8,966 nt of DNA from an uncultured Mucilaginibacter sp. (GCA_903885865.1 CAISKH010000493.1:1-8966); one strand, 5' to 3'. Shown: positions 1 through 5,496, counted from the first letter of the stretch. Notes: generated by a model from the sequence alone, not told the origin. Program-made: numbers and translations.

Positions 1-530
1 ATCCGCTCCGACGCGTAAACTGATCTGAGCTGCTGTGCCAATGGGGAGTTATCTTTACCGACACCTTTTACCTGCGCTTTGTTTTTAATGGTATGCTCAG
101 CTACGGGCAGAAATCGCGGTTGGGTTGTTTGGGGTTCATTTATTACCCGTTGCTTTACCAGTACTGTTTTATACTTAACAATCTCTATGGGTGCAACGGT
201 AAAGCTTCCGATAACGAACATCGCTATACAGGCCGCGATTGCGGCGGCTGTTTTTAACCAGGATACATTTAATTGAATAATCGGTCCCGCAGGTTGCTGA
301 TCTGCTTTCGCGTTTTGCAGCATCGCGTAAAATTGTTCATCCATTCCTGTACCGGGCCGCTCACCCTCTTCAATATCATTAAGCGATTGCCATACGGCTG
401 TCAATTCATCCGCTTCTTCTTTTAGTTTAGCATCTTGCTTAAACAATTCTTCCAGATATTGTTTATCAGCTGCTGATATTTCTCCGCTGGCATAGTCAGC
501 CAAAAGCTGTTCAATTTCTTCTCTTTTCAT
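1..530 (-). CDS. Anti-sigma factor, single-pass membrane protein (3' end beyond window)
   Basis: An open frame starts with ATG at 530 and stays open for 176 codons to the window edge, so the C-terminus is missing. The cytoplasmic N-terminus is acidic and helical (LLADYASGEIS near residues 9-19, then many E/K residues to about 55), as in Bacteroidota anti-sigma proteins. A motif DEQFYAML lies at 64-71. One hydrophobic helix spans about 92-113, and the charged segment after it should be periplasmic. No HxxxCxxC zinc motif is seen. The start lies 3 bp after the sigma factor stop, so the two are almost certainly co-transcribed and translationally coupled; no clear ribosome site is visible. The inferred role is to hold the upstream sigma factor at the membrane until a signal arrives. 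The last residues (SER and onward) might open a HEAT-repeat region as in some relatives, but that lies outside the window. The call rests mainly on gene order and topology. Confidence 0.72.
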   Translation of the reverse strand, partial: MKREEIEQLLADYASGEISAADKQYLEELFKQDAKLKEEADELTAVWQSLNDIEEGERPGTGMDEQFYAMLQNAKADQQPAGPIIQLNVSWLKTAAAIAACIAMFVIGSFTVAPIEIVKYKTVLVKQRVINEPQTTQPRFLPVAEHTIKNKAQVKGVGKDNSPLAQQLRSVYASER

Positions 531-533
531 ATC

Positions 534-1049
534 TCAGGATATTTTAAAATAAACTTCACGTAATTGTTGTATTGCTCTAAAGGCCCGGGTTTTAATTACG
601 CCTACCGAGCAGTTGTTAATTGCGGCTATTTCCTCATACTTTAAGCCTAAAAATTTGCTCATTAACAATACCTCGCGATAGGGTTCGGGCAGTAGCATTA
701 ACGCATGCTGTATAGCCTGGTGCCGGTCATCAATCTGAGTATATTCTTCAGTAATTTGGTAGTTGGCCCGCACATCGTCCATTTTTGCCTGCTGTTTAAA
801 ATCATTATGCTGAATGTTCCAGGCTATAGTATATACCCAAACTTTGAAATTATTATCTTCTTTATAGGATTGCCGGTATTTTATTATCCTATAAAATACC
901 TGGTGTACACAATCTTCACTTTTCTCTTTGTTGCTATTGTTTTTGTATAAAAAGAAATTAAATAACCGCCTTTTATACCTCTCGTAAAGAATGGCTGCTT
1001 TGTCCAGGTCTTCGTTTTTTACACATAACATTAAAGACTCATCGGTCAT
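534..1049 (-). CDS. ECF-type RNA polymerase sigma factor (sigma-70 family)
   Basis: This is a complete 171-residue protein, the usual size for an extracytoplasmic-function sigma factor, which directs RNA polymerase to a small regulon. Region 2 covers about 17-85: LYERYKRRLFNFF binds core polymerase, and SEDCVHQVFYRI followed by FKVWVYTIAWN is the -10 recognition and melting segment. A short linker leads to region 4 at about 111-166, with the family pattern LLPEPYREVLLM, then the helix-turn-helix GLKYEEIAAINNCSVGVIK and TRAFRAIQQLRE, which reads the -35 element. There is no region 1 or 3, as expected for the class. The stop is 3 bp before the anti-sigma start, so the pair forms an operon. Autoregulation is typical of such pairs but is inferred here. 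The ATG at 1049 gives the expected N-terminus (MTDESLMLCVKNED). The regulon and signal cannot be read from the sequence. Confidence 0.93.
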   Translation of the reverse strand: MTDESLMLCVKNEDLDKAAILYERYKRRLFNFFLYKNNSNKEKSEDCVHQVFYRIIKYRQSYKEDNNFKVWVYTIAWNIQHNDFKQQAKMDDVRANYQITEEYTQIDDRHQAIQHALMLLPEPYREVLLMSKFLGLKYEEIAAINNCSVGVIKTRAFRAIQQLREVYFKIS

Positions 1050-1278
1050 TCTATATCGTTTATTTAATAATATCTCAAAATACGGAAAAGGTTACATGGA
1101 TGTATAAATATTTGTTAGGGTACTTGCTGATGAAATATCATAGATGACAATAAAAAGTCAGCTTTCTATTATTAACTAAATATTTTTTAGGCCCTCCCCG
1201 TTTCCGCAACTTAAAAGTATTTAGATAAAAAGTTGCCATAATAGATCTAATTGAATAGGTTTATATAAAACTAAAGCC
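1050..1278. promoter_or_regulatory. Divergent intergenic region between sigma factor and lipoprotein genes
   Basis: This 229-bp A+T-rich spacer separates two divergent genes and must hold both promoters. On the minus strand, TGTAACCTTTT at 1086-1096 (36-46 bp before the sigma start) resembles an ECF -35 element of the GTAAC type and could support autoregulation, but I could not assign a convincing -10 at the right spacing. On the plus strand, TAGGTTTA at 1256-1263 matches the Bacteroidota -7 box TAnnTTTG except the last base, with TTG at 1233-1235, 20 bp upstream. I see no gene or RNA in the spacer. Confidence 0.35.
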
Positions 1279-1668
1279 ATGCCCAAAAAACTTCTTCTTC
1301 CGGCCTTTTTCCTGGTACTATTAATAACATCTTGCCAAAAAACGCTGAATTCGGTTTATGGCGATCCAAATGCTGCTATAAAAACCCTGGTATTTTCAGC
1401 CAATTCTGCACTGTCGGTAAAAGTGGTGGTTTATATAGCAAGAACGGTAACGATAGAAATTGATAATTTTGCATTGTATGCTGTTAATACCCCGTATACC
1501 TATACTTCCACAAAAATACAGAAGGGCGATTCGATCAGTATTACCATAACAGGCAAGGCAGCGCTAACTGCAACAATGACAATTGACGGCGTTACTATGC
1601 CGCCCACCGGTTCGGGCCTTGACAGCAGCAATTTAAATTATATATACTGGGCCACTACTGTTCCTTAA
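1279..1668 (+). CDS. Hypothetical small lipoprotein
   Basis: This is a complete 129-residue protein whose family I do not recognise. It begins with a lysine-rich n-region (MPKK), a hydrophobic core (LLLPAFFLVLLI) and a lipobox ending LITSC, so Cys19 is the predicted lipidation site and the mature protein should sit in the periplasmic leaflet or outer membrane. No obvious surface-export signal of the acidic type follows the cysteine (CQKTLNS). The mature part is about 110 residues and rich in alternating hydrophobic and Thr/Ser residues (for example TVTIEIDNF and SISITITG), which suggests an all-beta fold. It contains no second cysteine and no catalytic motif. It reads away from the ECF operon and is a plausible but unproven target of that sigma factor. 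The start follows a short A-rich leader, and no Shine-Dalgarno sequence is seen. Confidence 0.75.
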   Translation: MPKKLLLPAFFLVLLITSCQKTLNSVYGDPNAAIKTLVFSANSALSVKVVVYIARTVTIEIDNFALYAVNTPYTYTSTKIQKGDSISITITGKAALTATMTIDGVTMPPTGSGLDSSNLNYIYWATTVP

Positions 1669-1717
1669 TAAACGGTTTGCGTGCTAAACAGCCTGCCAGA
1701 TAGTTAAATATTTCCAA

Positions 1718-1736
1718 ACCGAAAAAAACTTTCGGT
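1718..1736 (+). terminator. Possible terminator hairpin after the lipoprotein gene
   Basis: ACCGAAA (1718-1724) and TTTCGGT (1730-1736) form a perfect 7-bp stem with a 5-nt loop, about 50 bp after the lipoprotein stop and 70 bp before fabG. The stem is A+T-rich at its top and is followed by CTTGCCGTCTTT rather than a clean T-run, so intrinsic termination would be weak. It could equally be a protein-binding site. Confidence 0.3.
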
Positions 1737-1770
1737 CTTGCCGTCTTTCGGACTTTTGGACTAAAATAAG

Positions 1771-1778
1771 TATCTTCA
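1771..1778 (+). promoter_or_regulatory. Candidate -7 box of the fabG promoter
   Basis: TATCTTCA at 1771-1778 is an imperfect match to the Bacteroidota -7 consensus TAnnTTTG. A weak TTTCG at 1746-1750 lies 20 bp upstream, where the -33 element should be. Transcription would start near 1785, leaving a leader of about 20 nt before the fabG start. Confidence 0.33.
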
Positions 1779-1806
1779 CCGCCCGAAACTGGTTCTTAAA
1801 AAGTTT

Positions 1807-2550
1807 ATGAAATTATTAGAAGGAAAAACCGCGTTAATTACCGGTGCATCAAAAGGTATTGGGCGCAAAATTGCCGAAAAGTTTGCCGAGCATGGCGCTA
1901 ATGTGGCTTTTACTTATTTATCGTCTGTTGAAAAGGGGCTCGCTTTGGAGCAGGAGCTGAAAAGCTTTGACACCCAAATAAAAGGTTACCGCTCGGATGC
2001 ATCCAAATTTGACGAAGCTGAACAACTGATCAATGATATTGTTGCCGATTTTGGCACCCTGCATATTGTAGTGAACAACGCCGGCATTACCAAAGATGGC
2101 TTGCTGATGCGTATGACCGAGGAGCAATGGGACGATGTTTTGGAGGTTAACCTAAAATCGGTTTTCAATATAACCAAAGCGGCATCAAAAATTATGATGA
2201 AGAACCGCGATGGCGTGTTTATTAACATGAGCTCGGTAGTAGGGGTTGACGGTAACGCAGGGCAGGCTAACTATGCGGCTTCAAAAGCAGGTATAATTGG
2301 TTTTTCCAAATCAATAGCCAAGGAGCTGGGTTCGCGTAACATACGCACCAATGTGATAGCGCCGGGCTTTATACGTACCGAAATGACCGAAGTACTCGAC
2401 CCGAAAGTAGTTGAGGGCTGGGCACAATCCATCCCCCTTAAACGCGCGGGCGAAACAGAAGATGTGGCCAATGCCTGTGTTTTCCTGGCATCAGATATGG
2501 CAACCTATATAACCGGGCAGGTGATACCCGTTGACGGGGGGATGCTGTAA
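1807..2550 (+). CDS. fabG: 3-oxoacyl-[acyl-carrier-protein] reductase FabG
   Basis: This is a complete 247-residue classical short-chain dehydrogenase, close to the usual FabG length of about 245. It is expected to reduce 3-oxoacyl-ACP to 3-hydroxyacyl-ACP with NADPH in fatty-acid elongation, in the cytosol and as a tetramer. The Rossmann nucleotide-binding motif TGASKGIG is at 12-19 and the structural NNAG at 90-93. The catalytic set is Asn115 (in EVNLKS), Ser143 (NMSSVVG), Tyr156 and Lys160 (NYAASK). The stretch GQANYAASKAGIIGFSKS and the C-terminal end TGQVIPVDGGM are typical of FabG itself rather than general dehydrogenases. ATG at 1807 puts the first beta strand at the expected distance (LEGKTALITG). 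Paralogues acting on other substrates share these motifs, so the exact substrate is the main uncertainty. The stop codon touches the first unit of the following heptamer array. Confidence 0.93.
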   Translation: MKLLEGKTALITGASKGIGRKIAEKFAEHGANVAFTYLSSVEKGLALEQELKSFDTQIKGYRSDASKFDEAEQLINDIVADFGTLHIVVNNAGITKDGLLMRMTEEQWDDVLEVNLKSVFNITKAASKIMMKNRDGVFINMSSVVGVDGNAGQANYAASKAGIIGFSKSIAKELGSRNIRTNVIAPGFIRTEMTEVLDPKVVEGWAQSIPLKRAGETEDVANACVFLASDMATYITGQVIPVDGGML

Positions 2551-2584
2551 CGTAGTACGTTTTACGTAATACGTTGTACGTTTG
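2550..2584 (+). repeat. Heptameric ACGTnnn tandem array, left arm
   Basis: Five consecutive 7-bp units each begin with ACGT: ACGTAGT, ACGTTTT, ACGTAAT, ACGTTGT and ACGTTTG. The array starts on the last base of the fabG stop codon. It pairs as an imperfect inverted repeat with the array at 2641-2675. Aligning 2551-2584 against the reverse complement of 2641-2674 gives 26 matches in 34 positions. Its function is unknown. Confidence 0.85.
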
Positions 2585-2621
2585 TAAACTGTAACATTAA
2601 AATCATACTTTCATTTCACAA

Positions 2622-2629
2622 TATTTTTG
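2622..2629 (+). promoter_or_regulatory. Candidate -7 box of the VWA gene promoter
   Basis: TATTTTTG is an exact match to the Bacteroidota -7 consensus TAnnTTTG, 50 bp before the start of the VWA gene. No good TTTG -33 element lies 19-23 bp upstream. It overlaps a small perfect hairpin: TTTTTGCA at 2624-2631 pairs with TGCAAAAA at 2635-2642. Transcription from here would start near 2636 and place the right heptamer array in the mRNA leader. Confidence 0.42.
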
Positions 2630-2640
2630 CATTTTGCAAA

Positions 2641-2675
2641 AAAACGTAAAACGTCCAACGTAAAACGTCCAACCT
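2641..2675 (+). repeat. Heptameric nnAACGT tandem array, right arm
   Basis: The units are AAAACGT, AAAACGT, CCAACGT, AAAACGT and a degenerate CCAACCT, all in 7-bp register. They end 4 bp before the ATG of the VWA gene, so they occupy the place where a ribosome site would be. The array is the inverted partner of the one at 2550-2584, with a spacer of about 56 bp between the arms. Confidence 0.85.
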
Positions 2676-2679
2676 TACA

Positions 2680-4809
2680 ATGCTGCTATTTTCAATTAGC
2701 TGGGGAACAATTTCGGGATGGTGGGCGCCTGTATGCCTGTTGCTGGGTATGCTGTATGCCTGGCTGCTGTACCGGCAGCCGGTAAATTTATCCGATAAGT
2801 TTCGGTATGTTCTGGCCGCTCTGCGGGCCTTAGCCGTATTTTTCATCGCTTTTTTATTGGTTTCACCATTGGTACGGTCGGTTAGTTATAAGCCCGGGAA
2901 ACCGCTTATTTTAATAGCGCAGGATAATTCAGAATCGATAAAATTGTTCAAAACTCCGGGCAAGAGCGGTGGGCAAGTCTCCCCTACCGGGGGAGATTTA
3001 GAGGGGGCTCCTTCGCAATTTGTTGATGACCTGGCCAAACTTAAACAACAATTAGGCGACGGCTACGAGGTGCATGAATTTAATTTTGGCCACGACCTGG
3101 GCAATGGCCTATCCAAAAGCTTCAACGCCAAGCAAACCAATATCGCTAACGCCCTGCACCAACTGAATGATCGTTATGTTAATCAAAACATAGGCGCGGT
3201 AATATTAGCTACCGATGGCCTGTATAACCAGGGCAGCGACCCGCAGTATGAGGCACGTAACTTTAAATCGAATATATTTACCATAGCTCTGGGCGATACC
3301 ATCCCCCGGCGCGACTTGCTGATAGGCAATGTAAACTATAACAAAACCGCTTTTTTAGGCAATGACTTCGAGATAGAGGTTTTGGCCGAGGCCTGGCAAA
3401 GCAAGGGCGAAACCATGCACCTAACGGTTACCGAAGACGGCAGGCAGGTAAATTCGCAACTCATTGCTATAAATACCGACGCGTTTAAAAAAGTGGTCAC
3501 CATTAAATTAAACGCGGATAAAAAAGGTATTCATCGGTTTAATATCAATATCGTGCCGGTTAAAAATGAGCTGTCGGTACAGAATAATTCGGAAGTTATT
3601 TATGTGGAGGTGCTGGACGTTAAACAGAAGATATTATTGCTTTATGACGGCCCTCACCCCGATATTACGGTAATACGCCAGGCTATTGAAAGCAATAAAA
3701 ACTACGAGTTCAAAGCAAGTTTGGTAGCCGATATGGGCGCGATAAAACTTAACGATTATAGCGTGGTTATACTTTACCAACCCTCTAGCACAACCTTTAA
3801 TGCCCTGAAAGAACTGGTAACAAAAAGCAAAACGCCGCTATTGTACATGATGGGGGCACAGGCTGATATAATTGATTTTAACGCACGGCAAAAATTAACC
3901 CGCATATTGGCATCAAGGCAGGAAATGCAGGAGGTGTTTGCACAACCCGTACCCGATTTTTCTTCGTTTACTTTATCCGATTCAACCCTGCAAAAAATAA
4001 GCAGGATGCCCCCTTTACTGGCGCCCTTTGGCACTTATAGTGCCTCGGTTGCAAATGGCGTGCTGTTTAAACAACGGATAGGGTCTATCACAACAAGCTA
4101 CCCGTTGCTGTTATTTGGCGATGAAGGCGGCAGGCGTATCGGCGTGCTCACCGGAGAGGGTTTATGGCGCTGGCAACTGGCCGAATACCAGGCTTACGGC
4201 AATCACCACGCGCTCGAAGAATTATTTAGCCAGGGTGTGCAATATTTAACTGCTAATGCCAACAGGCAGCGTTTCAGGGCCTACCCGTCAAAAAATATTT
4301 TTGACGAGGGCGAGAACGTACTGCTTAACGCGGAATTATATAATGACGCCCTGGAGCTCATTAATACGCCTGATGTAAAGATCGACCTGAAAAACGCCGA
4401 TAATAAAAACTACAGCTTTTTATTTACCCGCAACGGGCAAAGCTACCAGCTTGACGCTGGGGCGTTACCCGTTGGGGAATATACCTATACTGCTAATACC
4501 CAATTGGGCAACCGCCGGTTAACCGCTACCGGGCAGCTTACTGTGAAGCCCCTTAACCTGGAAATACGCCAAAGCGCTGCCGACCACCAGCTGCTGCGAA
4601 ATATAGCCCGCCAAAGCGGGGGCGAAATGCTGCCGCCATCGCAGATCAGCAAGCTTGTCGACCTGATCAGGAAAAACGACAACATTAAAACCCTGGTTTA
4701 CGAAGACACGCATTACAGCGATATAATTGATGTTAAGTGGGTGTTTTTTTTAATACTGGCTTTATTGGGCGCAGAGTGGTTTTTGAGAAAGAGGGAAGGG
4801 GAGGTTTAA
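2680..4809 (+). CDS. Membrane-anchored VWA-domain protein with amidotransferase-like central region
   Basis: This is a complete 709-residue protein. Two N-terminal transmembrane helices (about 14-31 and 43-65) precede a von Willebrand A-type domain. Its metal-site residues look intact: D82xS84xS86 (DNSES), T153 (TNIANAL) and D179 in ATDG. Beta-rich linker regions follow (about 215-310). A segment at about 316-400 (KILLLYDGPHPD, VVILYQ, PLLYMMG) resembles the Rossmann/class-I amidotransferase-like fold seen in related Bacteroidota proteins; I see no convincing catalytic Cys there. A conserved-looking GEGLWRWQL is at 493-501, a beta domain at 530-625, and a C-terminal helix at about 687-703 with a positive RKREGEV tail. 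The large central part is thus predicted to be periplasmic. Residues about 93-113 appear to be encoded by an inserted palindromic repeat. No MoxR ATPase or other Bat-type partner is nearby, so the function is unknown; metal-dependent protein binding is inferred. Confidence 0.85.
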   Translation: MLLFSISWGTISGWWAPVCLLLGMLYAWLLYRQPVNLSDKFRYVLAALRALAVFFIAFLLVSPLVRSVSYKPGKPLILIAQDNSESIKLFKTPGKSGGQVSPTGGDLEGAPSQFVDDLAKLKQQLGDGYEVHEFNFGHDLGNGLSKSFNAKQTNIANALHQLNDRYVNQNIGAVILATDGLYNQGSDPQYEARNFKSNIFTIALGDTIPRRDLLIGNVNYNKTAFLGNDFEIEVLAEAWQSKGETMHLTVTEDGRQVNSQLIAINTDAFKKVVTIKLNADKKGIHRFNINIVPVKNELSVQNNSEVIYVEVLDVKQKILLLYDGPHPDITVIRQAIESNKNYEFKASLVADMGAIKLNDYSVVILYQPSSTTFNALKELVTKSKTPLLYMMGAQADIIDFNARQKLTRILASRQEMQEVFAQPVPDFSSFTLSDSTLQKISRMPPLLAPFGTYSASVANGVLFKQRIGSITTSYPLLLFGDEGGRRIGVLTGEGLWRWQLAEYQAYGNHHALEELFSQGVQYLTANANRQRFRAYPSKNIFDEGENVLLNAELYNDALELINTPDVKIDLKNADNKNYSFLFTRNGQSYQLDAGALPVGEYTYTANTQLGNRRLTATGQLTVKPLNLEIRQSAADHQLLRNIARQSGGEMLPPSQISKLVDLIRKNDNIKTLVYEDTHYSDIIDVKWVFFLILALLGAEWFLRKREGEV
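2975..3011 (+). repeat. Palindromic REP-like element inside the VWA coding sequence
   Basis: AAGTCTCCCC (2975-2984) pairs with GGGGAGATTT (2990-2999) around a 5-nt loop, with a single G.T pair in 10. The motif AGAGGGGGCT follows directly. From memory, elements of this CTCCCC..GGGGAGATTTAGAGGGGG type recur between genes in Bacteroidota genomes. Here it is read through in frame as SPTGGDLEGA in the VWA domain, just after the first metal-binding motif. Confidence 0.7.
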
Positions 4810-4821
4810 TTGCGGATTGCG

Positions 4822-4840
4822 CCTGCCTGCCGCAGGCAGG
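4822..4840. repeat. Short palindromic repeat CCTGCCTGC-C-GCAGGCAGG
   Basis: Two perfect 9-base arms surround one central base, 12 bp after the VWA stop codon. No T-run follows, so it is not a standard intrinsic terminator, although a cruciform or RNA hairpin at this spot could protect or end the VWA transcript. Very similar G+C-rich palindromes are, as I recall, dispersed between genes of Sphingobacteriaceae. Confidence 0.7.
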
Positions 4841-4900
4841 GAATGTGAAGCGCGGAATAATATTAAAACATAAATTTTTAGATAATTAAGTAAACATTTC

Positions 4901-4908
4901 TATTTTTG
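4901..4908 (+). promoter_or_regulatory. Candidate -7 box for the 61-residue membrane protein gene
   Basis: TATTTTTG matches TAnnTTTG exactly. A TTTA at 4877-4880 lies 20 bp upstream in the -33 position. Transcription would begin near 4915, 15 bp before the ATG. Confidence 0.5.
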
Positions 4909-4930
4909 TACCGATAAAAAAATCAATACC

Positions 4931-5116
4931 ATGAGCTCAATTAAAGAAGCAAATTCAGAACGTCATTACATCATGTTAGTTGTGGCGATAGTTATAGGTT
5001 TGGTAGGTATTTACCTGCGCTTCGCCGATTTTAAGCATGCGTCGGCAGTGGCCAATGTTATACTCGCAATTGGGGCCGGTATGGCGCTTAAAACAGTGTT
5101 TACAATAATTAAATAG
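4931..5116 (+). CDS. Small two-helix membrane protein, function unknown
   Basis: This is a complete 61-residue protein of unrecognised family. A polar N-terminus (MSSIKEANSERH) precedes helix 1 at about 13-29 (YIMLVVAIVIGLVGIYL). A short charged turn follows (RFADFKH), then helix 2 at about 38-58, rich in Ala and Gly (ANVILAIGAGMAL), ending in TIIK. A hairpin topology in the inner membrane is predicted. The reading frame is supported by its surroundings: an exact -7 promoter box 23 bp upstream, and a strong terminator starting 18 bp after the stop, so the gene forms its own transcription unit. Codon use is like that of its neighbours. The function cannot be inferred; the Ala/Gly-rich second helix hints at helix packing or oligomer formation. 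Confidence 0.78.
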   Translation: MSSIKEANSERHYIMLVVAIVIGLVGIYLRFADFKHASAVANVILAIGAGMALKTVFTIIK

Positions 5117-5133
5117 CTTATATCCATATATAT

Positions 5134-5172
5134 AAAAGCGTCCGTCAATTTTTTTGACGGCCGCTTTTTTTT
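5134..5172 (+). terminator. Strong rho-independent terminator
   Basis: AAAAGCG and CCGTCAA (5134-5148, with one unpaired-type base at 5141) pair with TTGACGG and CGCTTTT (from 5154). This makes a stem with a single mismatch and a T-rich loop, followed by an unbroken run of eight Ts to 5172. It ends the transcript of the 61-residue membrane protein. The flanking A-run means that it may also work on the minus strand, where it would stop any read-through coming from the gldB side. Confidence 0.9.
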
Positions 5173-5209
5173 ATATACAATCCTAAGAAGCTGTTTAAAA
5201 ATAGAAAAC

Positions 5210-5239
5210 TGTCATTTCGAGCGGTAGCGAGAAATGACA
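5210..5239. repeat. Palindromic repeat of the TGTCATTTCGAGC type
   Basis: TGTCATTTC (5210-5218) and GAAATGACA (5231-5239) are perfect inverted arms around a 12-base centre, GAGCGGTAGCGA. I recall near-identical GTCATTTCGAGCG...CGAGAAATGAC elements as frequent dispersed repeats in Bacteroidota chromosomes. No open frame or T-run is associated with it. Confidence 0.72.
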
Positions 5240-5286
5240 CGGTTATATGTTTGCCTCGTCCTGAAATAGATTTATCGGTGGTCTTG

Positions 5287-5304
5287 TCCGGATAGCAATC
5301 GGGA
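5287..5304. repeat. Imperfect palindrome around GGATAGCAATCGGG
   Basis: The 18-bp site TCCGGATAGCAATCGGGA reads as an inverted repeat with two mismatched pairs. It resembles another short dispersed palindrome (CCCGATAGCTATCGGG type) that I associate with Bacteroidota intergenic DNA. It may be a decayed copy, and its role is unknown. Confidence 0.45.
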
Positions 5305-5395
5305 TATGATTCACTCCATTTGGTCAAAAAGTCAATAAAATATATAAAACACATATTTACAGGATATTAACTTTGGTTGTATAAAGCTTTTGTAC

Positions 5396-5477
5396 TGATT
5401 CAGGGTGATTCACTCCCTTTTTGCAAAACGCTAAATTACAGCCACTTACAGGTAAAAAGTGATTCAGGTGATTCACC
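5396..5477 (+). repeat. Direct repeat of a GTGATTCAC-centred unit
   Basis: TGATTCAGGGTGATTCAC at 5396-5413 recurs as TGATTCAGGTGATTCAC at 5460-5476, identical except for one G. Each copy contains the near-palindrome GTGATTCAC. A further partial copy, TGATTCACTCC, lies at 5307-5317 and shares the CTCC end of the first unit. The last copy is part of a larger hairpin at the 3' end of the gldB-like gene. Confidence 0.75.
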
Positions 5478-5496
5478 TTTTTTTGTGAATCACTTT
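5454..5496 (-). terminator. Probable terminator of the gldB-like gene, built from GTGATTCAC repeats
   Basis: AAAGTGATTCA on one strand (5456-5466) pairs perfectly over 11 bp with TGAATCACTTT (5486-5496), which overlaps the stop codon of the gldB-like gene. The 19-nt loop holds a second small palindrome, GGTGATTCACC. Read on the minus strand, the stem ends in five Ts (TCACTTTTTACC), as expected of an intrinsic terminator. On the plus strand the inner palindrome is followed by seven Ts, so it may act in both directions. Confidence 0.6.

Larger units (their letters stand above)
5173..5494. other. Gene-free intergenic stretch rich in palindromic repeats
   Basis: I see no credible gene here. The stretch contains a 9-bp-stem palindrome (5210-5239), an imperfect palindrome TCCGGATAGCAATCGGGA (5287-5304), and a set of GTGATTCAC-type repeats (5308-5496). 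The part between about 5318 and 5395 is plain A+T-rich sequence without recognisable signals. In many flavobacteria gldC lies next to gldB, but no gldC frame is present here. Confidence 0.7.

Noticed and set aside
79..276. A 65-residue plus-strand open frame near the left edge.
   Set aside because: It lies opposite the anti-sigma gene, whose coding signal, start coupling and membrane helix are convincing.
1127..1162. GCTGA...TCAGC in the divergent spacer as a regulatory RNA hairpin.
   Set aside because: Only 5 bp pair around a long A+T-rich loop, which is expected by chance.
2624..2642. The TTTTTGCA/TGCAAAAA hairpin as a fabG terminator.
   Set aside because: The stem is followed by As, not Ts, on the plus strand, and it overlaps an exact promoter box; no minus-strand gene would use it.
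2550..2675. The regularly spaced ACGT units could suggest a CRISPR array.
   Set aside because: The units are only 7 bp with no unique spacers of 25-40 bp, and there are no cas genes; it is a short tandem repeat.
5145..5354. A 69-residue open frame on the minus strand.
   Set aside because: It runs through the terminator stem and the TGTCATTTC palindrome, has no family resemblance or promoter, and is most likely chance.
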